From NCBI GenBank assembly GCA_020091685.1, contig CM034607.1, positions 11,665,884 to 11,729,883 on the forward strand: DNA of 64,000 bases, given 5' to 3'. The notes under the pieces are model-generated. The model was not told the DNA's origin. It was given only the letters and a program-made list of their open reading frames with translations, and ran no database searches. This stretch comes from Lutjanus erythropterus. Lineage: Eukaryota; Chordata; Actinopteri; Lutjaniformes; Lutjanidae. Positions 44,223 to 57,146 of this stretch are shown here, one piece after another (position 1 is the stretch's first letter; every line of letters starts with the position of its first letter). The position numbers were made by a program, and so were the translations under genes.

Positions 44223-45867
44223 ACAGACTAAACTCTGCACCAGGTTCATTCCTGCTCTCATACATTTGAAAGCATTTAGATTAAATTCAGAAACTGTACG
44301 CATATTTCCTCCAATTAATGCCCTCTCTTTAATCGACAATCACAAAAGCTGATTTCTGGGTTAGAAGTTTTTCATTCTTGTTTCCGACTCACCAGACTGT
44401 GGCCTCTCCACCAGCTTTTGCCTGCTTTTTTGTCTACCTTTTTTTCTCCTAGCTTAGCATGAACGATTTCCTTTATTTCACCAGTGCCAGTTTCAAGCCG
44501 AGACAAGGTTGCTCCTGATGAGACAGGTTTGCACAGACTTTTAGAGCGACTCTCTCAAAGAGCAGGAGCATGATGAGATGAGAATCTGCCTCACATTTGG
44601 TGAGCACTCGCTATAGTTCCAGTCTGTTCCCCTGGAAAAGTATGAGACAATGGAAGAGAGTCAGACGGGAGAATAAATCCTAAAATGCCATCCAAAGCCC
44701 TCACTCCGGGTGCGGCTTCACACTGTTTCAAAAAGGGATTGTTATCATTCAGCCAGGATGCATTCGGTGGCAGCTCTGGCTGCTGTCAAACACAATAAAC
44801 TGTAATCCAATGAGCCAGATCTCATCTTGAGGTGGCCTGGCTGCCACTTGAAGGTGTTTCGACATAAGCCTGGACACAATCCCATCATAATGGGCTCAAT
44901 CAAGTTCTCTCTTAAACAGGAATCCACCCAAAAATTGATGGGCCTTGCACTGCTGAGATTGTTGTATTGTTTAGTGTTTTTCTAAGAGTTTCCAGAGCTT
45001 ATAGCCATTAAAAAAAACTTTGGTTTCAGCTTCAATATAACAGCATACAATGTTGTGGCCACAGGAGATTATGTGTTTTTTGAGACTCTCAACTGTTATT
45101 TTGTTGTAGCTCGATAAATTCTCACATCGCTCAACAAAACTGAAGTTGACAAGGCAAATTGGGAGCACCAAAAAGGTAAATTACAACACTTGGAATGTGC
45201 TACATATTTTGTGCAAGGGTGTGTGTTGTAAGTGTAAACTTTTTACTTTAAAGTGCAGCGCATTAATGCTTTTTCCTGTGCGCACTTGAATCAAGCTTGA
45301 TAATGGATATGCTGCTTCCTGTTGCATACAGTATGGATTTCAAGTGGTGAATATGTAAATGACAACAAGTCCTCCTTTACACAGAACATTGCAGATTCTG
45401 ATTATTTTGACCCTCCTACACTGAAAATTCATCAATAGCAGCTACACAGCAATCCTAAACTATTAACGGATGTGAAGCACAAGATATGCATACTGAGTGA
45501 CACCCAATTCACGAAAAACATTATAGATTCACCATCCTCGCAAGATGGCAATATCAGTCTGTCAGTCAGTCCAACAATTTGGACTATTACATAGCTGTCA
45601 TTGTACCTCTTCAGTGAACATGCTTCTTTCTTTCTTATTTCTAAAGTGGTGTTAATCATTTCTCTACAGAGGTAGGGTCTGATGAAACAGAACTCATTCC
45701 AGTGTCGTGTAAAGATGTTGTCTTTACAGCGGCAGCACAAACAATAAAACCACTTGGAAACGCTAGGGGGAGAGTTAAGAAGTTGTCTGTTTCCACAGTA
45801 ACTTTTTATCTAACACCATCACCAGTTCAGAATTTTAAATTGGCCAAATAAACTGTCAGCTGTAGTT
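44223..45867. other. non-coding, nothing recognised
   Basis: Reading frames of 60-102 codons on the minus strand have no recognisable domains. Confidence 0.4.
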
Positions 45868-45985
45868 TGTGTTTAGTGCTAATTAGCAAATGTTATGCTA
45901 ACATGTTACTCTAAGACGCGGTAAAAATTATACCTGCTAAACATCAGCTTGTTAATGTTAATGTCACTGTGAGCACGCTGGAATT
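45868..45985 (+). mobile_element. teleost GCTAACAT-type repeat, copy 1
   Basis: tgctaattagcaaatgtta, tgctaaacatcagcttgtta and aatgtcactgtgagcac occur in the order of a common teleost interspersed repeat rich in gctaac/atgtta. A second copy with the same landmarks follows at 46345-46450. Confidence 0.5.
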
Positions 45986-46344
45986 AAGCTAACAGTAGTC
46001 TAAGGCTGTAGTCAACCACGGAAAGTAGCGGTTGTGAAATTCTACCCGGTCTTCATTCAACTGAATGGTTGATGGGGGATAATAATCAGCATTAATTTAA
46101 TTTACACAGCATCGCCAAGCAAATGAATTCCTGCCGTTTGACCACGTCACACATAGCTTTATCGTTACCTTCAGGGCTTGTCTATCAAGTAAATTTAGAT
46201 TTGGATCTGAGTAAATGTTCAGCACAAAGCCTATCATTCAAAATAAGATAATCAAGCCTGCATATGTCCCGGCCCTGACAATAACCAAGAGTAACCAAGA
46301 GCATATCTACCAACAGAACAAAAGTTTTCAGCCCTCATGTTGTG

Positions 46345-46450
46345 CCAGCATGCTAAACAAAGATGCTGAACATTATATCTGCTTAACATCAGCAGCTTAA
46401 CAGTGTCATTGTGAGCATGTTACCACTCTGACATTAGCATTTACCTGAAA
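46345..46450 (+). mobile_element. teleost GCTAACAT-type repeat, copy 2
   Basis: gcatgctaaacaaagatgct, gcttaacatcagcagctta, gtgtcattgtgagcatgtta and ctgacattagcattta match the family member about 400 bp upstream in the same orientation. Confidence 0.5.
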
Positions 46451-46875
46451 GTACGCCAACATGGCTGAAAACTTTTAGCTTTATTTCTTTACAAAAACAG
46501 GAGATAAATGAGTCTCTGCAACACTGCCACTTTCTCAACAAGACCGGAGTGATATTTGAAACAGACTGATGATTCTCTACAGCTAAGCAGTCATGATGAA
46601 GTCTAAAATAAACTGCAGTAAATGGGCATATCGGTCTTGTACAGAGACAAAGTGGAAGAGCAAGGAAAGGTATCGTGGATAGATATTTAAATAAATATAT
46701 CCCTGCAAGATGGATAACTGACATTTTCAGGCCATGTGTGGCCGCCCGGAGATGTGGCCTCATAACACAGAGGATCAGATCTCAAAAGTCCCATTGAAAT
46801 GATGAGTGGAACTAACAACACACTCCCGTGTTTGAGTGCAAGAGCCTGATAGAGCCATGCATGGATGGACATACT

Positions 46876-46876
<1 letters not shown>

Positions 46877-46925
<49 letters not shown>
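46877..46925. repeat. (AC)24 microsatellite
   Basis: 49-bp pure AC array. Confidence 0.96.
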
Positions 46926-46929
<4 letters not shown>

Positions 46930-47317
46930 TAAGTCCAGTGACATACTCATAGTCTCTAATTAGCACCGATACTTTGTTGTAAAGGGCAAAGCTGTCTGCT
47001 GGCTTTTGGGCATGACACTCCTACGATAACCTTCCAGTGATCAGGAGGAGGAAGGGTGAGGGGATGAGAGAGAAAGTTTGCATCTCACACACACACTGTA
47101 AAAGCAGACAGAGCTCAAAATGGCACTGCTGTATACGATTTTCCAATGCTGCTTTTGTGTGCGTGTGTCATGTTGTTGATCGCTTGGTAATGGGGTGGCT
47201 GTTAACACTTTATGTCATCGTGTGTGAGTCATCTCTGTTGGACAGCACAGCAAACTGAAATCTGAAACTGAGATTTACCCTTTACTCATAGTAGCCTGCA
47301 TCCAATCAGCAAGGCTG
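46926..47317. other. non-coding, nothing recognised
   Basis: A 73-codon frame (47037-47258) is unrecognised. No repeats seen. Confidence 0.35.
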
Positions 47318-48345
47318 AGGGGTAATGGGATACATGTAACTGAGTTATGTAATTAGGATACAAAAAAGGTAACTGTATTCCAATACAGTTACAGAAAAAT
47401 ATGCAGTCAGATTACAAATACATTTAGTAAGATGGGGATTATTAGCGAGATTACAATATTAAAATACATTTTAAAATAAAGAATGATATATTACCATGCC
47501 AAATGCACACATTACAACACCTCAACAGTGAAACCATAGCTAGTCTTACAGCATTATAATGCCTTCTAGTGAAAACTTCACAGTACTGAGCAAGTTCTGC
47601 CTTCCAACTGTGATAACACTGTTATCATCCAAGGACTCAACGTTTCATTTAAGAATCATTTATAGGTAGGACCAACCGCTAACATTATCTAAGCAGATGA
47701 ACCTCTAACGTTAGCCACACAACACCTAACATTAGCTACACAGACCAGCTGCTATTGTTAGCTACACAGATGAACCACTAGCACAGACAGCTACACAGAG
47801 CAGCCACTAGGTTTACAAACCTACAGCTAATGCTAGCTACACAGACAAATCACTAACATAAGCTATACAGAGCAATAGCTAACATTAGCTATAGAGACCA
47901 GCTGCTATTTTTAGCTACACAGACAGCAACACAGACCAACCATTAACATTAGTGACACGGACCACGGGTTAATATTAGCTACACAGGCCAACCAGCTAAT
48001 ATTAGTTACACAGAAATCCAATTAGCTAGCTAACCTGTCGATAACTACTACTACTACTGAAAAACTGTGATAGTGTGTGGGTAGTTTACAGGGAAGTTTG
48101 TGGCAGTTTACTTGAAGTTTAAGTGTGAAGTTTGAACAATTAATTAACAATTAATTAGTAAATTAGCAATTAATTAATGATTAATGAACTAACAACAAAC
48201 TTAAAACATTATGTTAGGCTAAACAATTTCATTATATTTGGTACTGAGGTAAACAAAAGTAATAAGTAAAGTAATCGAGTTACATTACTATGATACTGTA
48301 ATACCTGTATTAGGATACTGACTATTTTTGAACAGGTAATTAGAA
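47318..48345. mobile_element. teleost element with TGTAACTGAGTTA / GTAATC motifs
   Basis: The left part acatgtaactgagttatgta, gtaactgtattccaataca and cagtcagattacaaata, and the right part aagtaatcgagttacatta near 48268, are inverted-type ends of a common teleost repeat built from GTAAT/ATTAC words. It encloses the minisatellite below. No ORF. Confidence 0.5.
47690..48015. repeat. minisatellite of ~27-31 bp units inside the element
   Basis: Imperfect tandem units built on attagctacacagaccaac recur through 47690-48015 (for example ctacacag near 47736, 47762, 47790, 47838 and 47976). Roughly ten to twelve units, individually diverged. Confidence 0.75.
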
Positions 48346-48417
48346 ATTGTATCAAGACAAACTTTTAAAGCATCCCTCCCAACTGTGCCCATCGCTTTTC
48401 TCTTGTCATCAGTCCTC

Positions 48418-48420
<3 letters not shown>

Positions 48421-48454
<34 letters not shown>
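48421..48454. repeat. (TC)17 microsatellite
   Basis: 34-bp pure TC array followed by agg, which also resembles a splice acceptor (ctctctcag|g) but has no supported exon. Confidence 0.95.
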
Positions 48455-48456
<2 letters not shown>

Positions 48457-49907
48457 GTGGTGTATGCAGAAACCTGACCTCAAGCTGTGTTTTTTCATCT
48501 CACCTGAGGTTTAACTCTTTGAATGAGACAAAAATGGAGAAATGAAGCAATCGATGGCAATTGTGTTTAGAGTGGCTATTGTGGTGTAAAGAGAGAATGG
48601 CAGGGCATGTAATAGAGATGGAGAGAGGCAGTTAGGGGCACATGTACGAGGGCGTGAGACAGCCGAGTCAGAGAAAATTGACTGTGGCAGTGCGACGCTG
48701 AGGACTTAGAATGAGAAACGAAACTCAGTAAATTGATTTTGGATCAACCTCTGAGTAGAGTTTCTGGTGCGACTATGGACTCATGCAGTCTAATATTACC
48801 ATATTTGAAATGATGATCATCTCTGCTTAAGTAATGTGAGTCGTACAGGTCGAGAGGTCCTCCTGTCTACAGTAGACTCTCCTTCACACAAATCCATCCA
48901 GTTGTCAGTGAGCGTATACAGTAGGTGAGCTGAATGCTGTGATGAGCCTGAAGCTCAATGAACCGCAAGCCCTCCAATCTCTCCCTCTGTCTCATGTCGG
49001 AACAGATGGCAACACTACCAAGCCTCACACTCATCCATCATCCACCATTCATTCAGTCAAGCACAGTATATAGGTGTCTGTGTGTGTGTGTGTGTGTTCG
49101 TGTGTTTGTCTACAGTGTACTTTAAGGTGAAGTGACACTGAGGAGATTGGCTGTCAAACGGGTCCACACACTGAAGATCAGCAGCCGGATTTCAGGTCAG
49201 CGATGTTTTCAGTTTGCCCCACAAACAGTGAAGGAGAGCTGCCTCCTGAGGATCGAAGATCAGTAGACCCTCAGTCAACTGAGACTCTTTGAGTTGAGAC
49301 GCTTTTCTTTCAGTGTACATTACAACACTCATAAACTTATATCCTAAGCATTATGACACTATAGGCCTGAAGGCCCGTGGCTACAAAAGATGACCCTGGC
49401 CACCAAATATGTCATGTATGCCACCATGTTTTTGAGCCTTTACCAACACAATGTCACAGTTCCACAAACATCCTGATTCCTTCATTCTCCTCATTCATCA
49501 TTCTATGAAAACAGCAAACATGACTGTCACTGGCTAGGTACCAATATGTTTGGGCTACTGATAATATGGGTTTACTAACAGCTAAATTCCAGCAAGTGTT
49601 GCTGTGTTGTTACGGCTGTGCCACGTCAGCCAGAGCTGATCGCAGCCATTCTACACAATGCTTGTGATTCCACCACTCTACTTCAAATATGCAAGTCTAT
49701 TTTGATTGATGCCGCATCAATTAGCACAGAGCAGATTGAGAGACAGACTCACAAAGAGACTATTTAAACACATACCCTGCCTATCCATGGTAGAAGCACA
49801 GAAAGCAGGAAACAGGACCTAATCAACAAAATCTGAACAAGTAAATTTAATCAAGTCAGCAAAACTCAACCAGTAAGCCTACTCGAACTGCTGACATGAT
49901 CCTTACT
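48455..49907. other. non-coding; (TG)9 at 49079-49097
   Basis: A short TG array is present. No gene or recognised interspersed repeat. Confidence 0.4.
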
Positions 49908-49995
49908 AAGGCTGGCTATCGATTCAGATTTCCCAAATTGATTGAATTCAAAAGGTTCGATTCAATTTGAGTCATGATTTGATCAATTCGGTATC
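49908..49995 (+). mobile_element. hAT-like repeat end (GGCTGGxTATCGATTC type)
   Basis: ggctggctatcgattcagat and aattcaaaaggttcgattca resemble the left end of a teleost DNA element with TATCGAT/GATTCAA words. A possible right end, aaatcgctgcagctcta, lies at 50616-50632. Confidence 0.45.
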
Positions 49996-51969
49996 AATTT
50001 GGTGGGGATATTTCAGTTACAATACCACTTCTGCTTGTATATAAAAATATTCTCAGAGAAATAATGCTGTAAATTGTACAAGGAACCCCTCTGACCTGGT
50101 GCATTATTAAAAATATTAATGTTTACATAAAGAATTGACCCAAAGAAGTTAAATTAATCATATAATTTTTATTAAACATGGCCTGACCAACACAATAGTT
50201 AACAAAATCTTACACCATGAGATCTTGGCTTTGAGATCTCGTGGCAAAGGCTGGTCAAGTGTCACTAACTGGGTTGAAACTACGGGCTGTACCACATATC
50301 CGTGGGAGAAAACACTGACATTAAAGGATCAATTAACAGAATCTTAACCCAGTGCTAATCCTTACAAAGAGCCAGAAAAACAAAAGGATTAAATGAATGA
50401 ATTAGCAGTTGTTGACATGTTTAGAATATGACACATCTAAGGACATACTGTACTGCAAAGTGTGTTGCCAGATTGCTCAAGTAGTTGAGAATTCTAGCTC
50501 GGTTTTATAATCGGAAACAATGCCTCAGTAAACACCACGTAACAATTCATTGGATCATTTTATTTTCAAAATTGACTCAAAACTATTAGTTGGTGATTAA
50601 TTTAATCGTCCATAAATCGCTGCAGCTCTAATTATCACATCACAGATGGCAAAGAAAGGCAATAAAACGTGAGTCTTACTAATAAAACATACTCATGTAG
50701 GCTGATATAGAGTCTAGTGTGGTACTGAATTGAAAAAAAAGTAAAAAATGAGTACAGCCCTACAGAGAACCATATCTTAAAAATATGTATGTGTCTAAAA
50801 GTTGCAGCAGTGCATCTGCTTGACAGAAAAAGGAGAATATCCAATGAGTTCAGCAAAATGTAAAAGAAAGCATATTGGTAAAACGTATCATAAGATGATG
50901 GATGCCATGTGTCAACTGTGATTGCTCTGAACACTGAGGCCACTGAACGTGGCGCAGTGTTGGTGATGCCTGTCAAAACTCCTCCAGTTTTCTCTCTGTT
51001 CTCTCTCCTTCTGAAACACTGGAGGAGAGGAAGTGCAGATGTGTAGTTAGTGTTTCAACTCATCATGTCTCTCCATCTCTCTCTCTCCTTCCTTGTAGTG
51101 ATTTCTGTGAGTATGGGCGCCTCAGGCAAAAACGCTGAAACCATCTGCTCTGCTAAGCCTGCCCCTCCATTCTGCTTTTGCTTAGAGTTTCTCCAGCTCT
51201 GTCTTTGCACTCTTTCTTCTCTTTCCTCCATAAAGCTGTGCAATTTCCCCCTCTTGTCCACTGATTGTTAATTGTGCTTTGTTTAGTTTGTCCAGGGTAG
51301 CTTAACCATGAATTCAAAGCACGCCATGAATTTTTGTGCTACTTATCGCAAAATAAGGTTGTCTCAGCATTGCCTGCAATTAAAATGTTTAAGCTCAGTG
51401 TCATTTTATTATTTAATTTAAAAGCTGGAGCTTTGGAGTGCAGCAACTGGTTTTGATCAAGGAGCTTTACAGATATGGTGAATACATCTTTTTTTACCTT
51501 TTGATCCGTCTCAAACCCTGCAAGCCTTTGCTTTCGCAACCATCTGCTTACAGAAGGTGAGCACAAACGTCTTGCCTCTGAGAGGATAAAAACTGTCTCC
51601 GCAGCTCTTGTTTAAATGTCAGTTTAAAAGAGAACTAAGATGTTGGAAGTTTCTTATGTCACATACCTTCTGTCAACCTAAAGAGAACAGCTGGTTATAT
51701 GCTCATGCTAACAGGCCTGTGCAACAGGAGCTACATGGTTTCACACCTTTCCCAGGCTTCAGCATCTAACAACTTCCTGTTGCCCCTCCAATAATGGTGG
51801 TAGATTTAGAACAATATACAACAGACAATATCTCCTTGATTTCAGACAGTTCAGTTCAGTTCAGATGGAAACACAACAACCAACTTTGATCAACATTTGA
51901 CGCTGCACAAAGAATTGTAAGTCCAAGGTCTGTTGTTAAAATGGCACTGCATTTGGTGAAGAGCACATT
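49996..51969. other. non-coding, nothing recognised
   Basis: Frames of up to 113 codons (50635-50976 minus) lack domains. A short acaattcagtctt-like homopolymer-rich region near 50730 is simple sequence. Confidence 0.35.
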
Positions 51970-52080
51970 ATGTCAAGTTTAGGACTTGGGACTTGACTTG
52001 GGACTTGACTGTTTTCAGGACTTGAGGGCAAAGACTTTGGAATTACATGTGACTTGCAAAACAATGACTTGACCCTACTT
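51970..52080. repeat. ACTTG-type simple repeat (gacttgggacttg)
   Basis: The units gacttgggacttg and gacttgact recur imperfectly (51979-52012) and continue to gcaaaacaatgacttgaccc. This is a recognisable teleost simple or interspersed sequence. Confidence 0.6.
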
Positions 52081-53154
52081 CTGGTAAGTAGTAAGCTAAT
52101 TAGCCCAGTGTCTGCAGTTCTCATAAGAGCATTACATTTTACAGTTTTGTTTTGGGGTTTTGATTTTCCAAGACTAAAAAAAGGACACCATTCTCCGACA
52201 TCACTAAATTCAGAATATCGCTCTTACAAGTGCTCCAATGTATAGCCTGCCGCTTCAACATGTGGAGAAGCCTGAAGGAAATGATGAAAATGAAAATGAA
52301 TCTGAAGTCAGACAGACAGAAAAGCCTCGGATGAGAGGAGAAAACATGCTGCGAGTCAGGACAATCCTGAGACTTTAAAGATGGCTTTAAAAGTCTGGAA
52401 ACACTGTCTGTTGTGTTCTTTGTCTTCCATCTTTCACTTTTTAACTTCTGTATTTTATCTCATTCAGCTACTTTCACTTTGTACCTCTTGTAATATAAAA
52501 CCAGCAGGGTGCAGCTTGATTCACTGCCACAGGGGAACTTCTCTCCAGTAAACCAGTCTCTATTGCTGCTTTCTGAACGTGATCAAGTCAAACAACCCTG
52601 CATCCATTCCATTCAACCAGTCTATTCATTAGCTAATTAAAATAAATGGCCACTTAGCCAAATCAATTCGACGACTGCTGCACCACCAGAGTCTAGCACT
52701 CTCCTATGGATCAAGGCCTGGTGGAGCAGAGAGGCTGACAGATGGCTGACAGGACCCCACAGTGGCTAAGCTCTTTCTGGGTGGACATAGTGGGTTCCTC
52801 CCTTTTCATTAAGTAGATCTAAAGTTTGAATTGTTACTGTGGGTGTGACACACAAACTCCACTTGCACTCACACAGATAAGGGCTAATAATGTATTCATT
52901 CAAAAATATTGCATACTGGACTATGAAGAGTATCACATTGACAATGCTTCAACTGATGAATTATTCTCTTTAAATTATGCTTTTATTATGCTGTTGGAAG
53001 CATCTGCAAGTCCAGGGAGCAGAAATCTGTGTTGTGTGTATAGTGTGTGTGAGCTCAAACTGAACTGAATCAATGCAACAATAGAAACCATTAAATTTAG
53101 TCCATAGCGGTCCTAAATTTTTAAATGCCGACACAGAACAAAAGGGCGGGTATG
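52081..53154. other. non-coding, nothing recognised
   Basis: Reading frames up to 80 codons (52826-53068) lack recognisable domains. Confidence 0.35.
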
Positions 53155-53365
53155 TGATGGAAAATTAATTATTAGAAAAACAGCAGACAATGAGCCAGGG
53201 CAGGATCTTTGGGCGGTTTGATCATTTGAGATGCAAAGTATTTGAAAGCACATAATACACCCATTTCATATTTCGCTGGCAAAGCAAAGCCCACCTCACA
53301 TCCAGTGTTACAGTAATTATGTCGCACTTTGGCTTTCAGAAGTCACTCACTATTTGTCTAATATG
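53155..53365. promoter_or_regulatory. candidate conserved non-coding element
   Basis: Non-repetitive A/T-rich DNA with homeodomain-like ttaattattag, TCF/LEF-like gatctttggg, SOX/octamer-like gatgcaaagtatttgaaag and cagtaattatg. This resembles a developmental enhancer; no conservation evidence available. Confidence 0.25.
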
Positions 53366-56300
53366 TCCCTGTTGCAACCTCTAAAACTAATTATAGAAAA
53401 CTCATTTGTTAGTGTAACTTGTTACTCTAATGTGTGTGTGTGCATATGGTGATATTAGATAGTGAAGGATTAGAATGTGTCCACAATCTGCTATTACAGA
53501 GAGATCATTGTATCGTGCTACAATGCACATTCTATCGATTGCAGGTCTGTGGTCATACACACAATGCAACTGCAAGTTTTTCTCAGCCAAATCACAATAA
53601 ATATGCTAGTCCGTTTCATGCCTTCTGGCCAGGGCTGAATTATGTAAGACTGTAGCATTGATAAGCTCAGACGTGCAAGTTAGTGTCCCGCAGCAGCAGC
53701 ACAGGCCGTCCACTTCTCTATCTGGTTGCGCACACACACGGAGTGAGGTCGATGCATGGCAGAGCTGAGATGCCGAGGTGAGAGGGAAATTTAACAGGTG
53801 AAGTAACTCAAGTTTACTCGATTACATCTCTGCTCGTTTTTGCAAGTAAGTGCGTTAAAACTCGCAAGTAAAAAGCCAGTACTTTATCAACACACCTGTT
53901 CAAGGAGCATTAATGTAAACATATGGATAACAATCTTTTAATCTGCTCTGCCTGACATTTCTTACCCACAGCGCAGTTGGCTCGCCTTCTAGCAAATTGA
54001 AACAAGCCAAACATGCTGTCTGTATGTTGTCAAAAAGCTTTGTTTAATTGTTGTAAACTTAACTGTTGGATGAGACAAAACTCCCTCCTCTCTCTGCAGG
54101 CGGAGACCTGCAGGCTGTGAATCACCTTACCATCAGAGGAGGAGGACAGGATGAAGATACTGACTGATGTCTGTGCTCTTCATGCTTTGAAACTTTACTC
54201 AGTGTTTTGCTCTCAGGAATATGATTTTTTTAAATGCAGGAAGTTGTGCGGTGCATCTGACCCTTTTAATTAAAATTTCAGATTTGATTTCAGGAGGTAT
54301 TCAGTCTATATCGTGACTTTGCTGTTGTAAACAGCAGTTTTGCTAACTCAGATTATAGTTAATTAAAAAATATTAAATTCACACAGACTGTCCACAAAGA
54401 TTAAAGCCTGTTCAAAAGGCCTAAATAGTCTATTAATCTTTTTCTTTTAGGACTATATTTTTAAATAGGCAAATTAGTTTGTTAGTTACTGTTCAATAAC
54501 TTGCAAAATGGTCTTAAAACCAACATGAAAAAGAACTGTGATAAAATCGTGATTGTGATCTTACCGTTGGAGCGTTTGAGCTTTACCTATGTGAATGAAC
54601 TGGACCAGTTTGAAAATTTAAACAATGCTTCAATTCATGAACACGGAACTGCCATAACAGAGCTAGAGAGATAATATTTGTATATGTACAACTACTTGGT
54701 CAATACTAAAAGGTTCCAGAGTGCAAAACAGGTTGGAAATCCTGTTCTACAGTAACTGCTAACTAAAACCAATCTCACACTTTCAATATTGATTGACTGA
54801 TTTATTGATTGCATTTTCACCTCAACACCTCATGTTTTAGTTTAAGCTGGGTGTCCAACTTCACAACTTCGAGGATGTATGTGTGACTCCACTGTGACAT
54901 CAGTCTGTCTGACACCCTCTCCGTCCAGTCACATTAACACTGCAGGTGATCTCTTTCTGTCTCTCACTGTCTCTCTCCCCATCAGTCACACCTTTTGTTT
55001 CCTCCCCTTTTCCCTCCTTTATCTACAGATATAAAGCAAAGTGTGTGTGTGTTCTAGTTTGATGAGAGATAAACTCAAGTCTGGTGAATCTACAACAGAT
55101 GGATGACGTTGACTGAGTGTCTTTTACTGTAAAACCCAGGTTTAGTGGTGGATATTTTGTCGATCCTGTGAGCCACTGGTGGGATGAGCAGCTATTATGA
55201 TGAGAACTGGCTTAACTAGATGATCACAGCTCTGTTATTACAGACAATGCCTGGGCTGTGAGAAGGAGTTTCCATTCTAGCTTCTTATAATTCCTGCATT
55301 CAAAGAGAACTGGGAATATATGTTGATTTATTAATGCTAATCAGTACAGCTTATCAGACAGTAATTTTCATGATATAAAAGAACATCACAGATCACTTGG
55401 TTTGTGCATATTACATGATCTAATGCTGAACTGAGTGTCTTGGACCACCCTGTTCTGGCAAAATATGCAAAGGTCACATGCAGCATTAGAAATGCATCAA
55501 GGGTTTTGTAAGTTTTGAGAGGCTCTGCAAACGGTAACAGTGTCAAAGATGGCAGGCTGATGCATTTAATTCAGGCTGGTTTTGTTTCCTCTGTTGCTAC
55601 ACTGCACATCTCTGTCCAGATAGAGCGCAATCTGTTTTCCCAACTGAGCAAACAGGCCAAACCAGTGCAAACGTGTACACATGCAGACTAATAAAACATC
55701 CACGTGTGCACAAATGTGCATGCACACGAACACGGATAAATGAAATACACGCATAAACACACATGTGCATGCATAAGCACATAACACACGTACTAGATAA
55801 ACAAGGCAGAGAGCATTCGAACTACTTTTGCACAGTCCAAACTGTAGCAGGGAGCTGTATCAGGCAGCGATTGGTAATAAAACTTTCCCTTAGTCAATGG
55901 AGTCTGTGAGTGTGTGCTTGTGTGTGTGGTGTATACTATTTGCTGCTCTCAGCAGTGTGGGAGGTCTGATTTGTAGCAGTAATATCGACAGGCAAGGCCT
56001 TGGAATGAGGTCTTTTCTTCTGGGAGTCCTCCTACCGTTTCGCACGGAAATGCTCACACAAAGTAACAGACAAACACGTACACACAAAAACTAGGTTTGT
56101 ATTTGTATACTGAGGACATTTCCACTGATGGCATCAATCTCTACCACCTAACCTTAACACAACACTATGTGCACAACTTTACTACAAAGAACTTACATCA
56201 GTGTTTCAAATGGCGACATTTCCTGGCAAAATTCATTCCAGTGGAGTCACAGCAACAAGTGAATTTGCTCATGGGGTGAAGAAAGCCATATTAGATATGT

Positions 56301-57101
56301 TTACTTAGACTATTTTTTTCTAGAGTATATCTTCAATCCACTCAAAATCATTCTGATAATAAATTCCAATGTAACTGTTTTCATGGACGCTAAAGAAAGT
56401 GATCAGAAGAAACATGCCTTTAAGCAACTGAATTGGTTATTTGTGGAATATTAGGGTCCATGTAAATGCAGCTTATGTCATAACATGACACAGACCAATG
56501 AAAGCCTGCCGGTGCTGACCTTTGAAGTAAGGACAGCCAGAGAGACAGATGGAGGAAGCAATGGTATCTTAGACTAGCAGGTAGCTGTGTCTCACCATAC
56601 ACTCTTATAACCTCCTCTGTCAGGGTATAACCTCCAGAAAAGTGCAACAGTTTACAGACCAGTAGGAGACAGGAGTCAATGGTGCAAATCGTCTTTGGAA
56701 CAAACCGTGTGAACTTATTGTCCAGTTCGCGACCCAGTCAACGAACTTGCTGACACTTGGCAAGTAATCTTGCGCAGAGAACATTCATCATTTTATGCTT
56801 CCTCAACACTCAGTACAATCCTGAGAACAAGCTGCAGGGGAAATGGGCCAATACAAAGGGAAAAGACTGTGACTGATGTTGATTAGCACTACAAGTATGG
56901 GTTAGCTCAGATGCTAATAGCAGATAGTCACTTTAGCTGTATTTTTATTACATAGTACGACTCAAATTGACTGAATCTTCTAGCTTCAAAGAAATCGCTG
57001 CCTTTATTCACTGACAAACTGTAAACTACTGTACATTTGCCAGATCAACAACTTCACTGCTCATGTTTCCTCTGCTCGGCTACACATCCACGATCACCTA
57101 T
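53366..57101. other. non-coding, nothing recognised
   Basis: A long stretch without recognised repeats or genes. Isolated splice-like motifs (for example tctctctgcag at 54090-54100) were not supported by an exon. CA/TG-biased low-complexity frames occur at 55566-56094. Confidence 0.4.

Positions 57102-57141
<40 letters not shown>
57102..57141. repeat. (AT)n microsatellite
   Basis: 40-bp AT array with one interrupting C at 57112. Cruciform-prone. Confidence 0.95.

Positions 57142-57146
<5 letters not shown>

Noticed and set aside
48421-48460. (TC)17 followed by AG as a splice acceptor
   Set aside because: Microsatellites followed by AG arise often, and no exon with a donor follows.
49955-49966. 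tRNA-like internal promoter box (ggttcgattca)
   Set aside because: No matching A box at the right distance and no cloverleaf; it lies in a hAT-like repeat end.
54090-54175. Splice acceptor-like tctctctgcag with a short open frame after it
   Set aside because: No donor, and no polyadenylation signal was placed; the frame ends after about 20 codons and nothing supports an exon.
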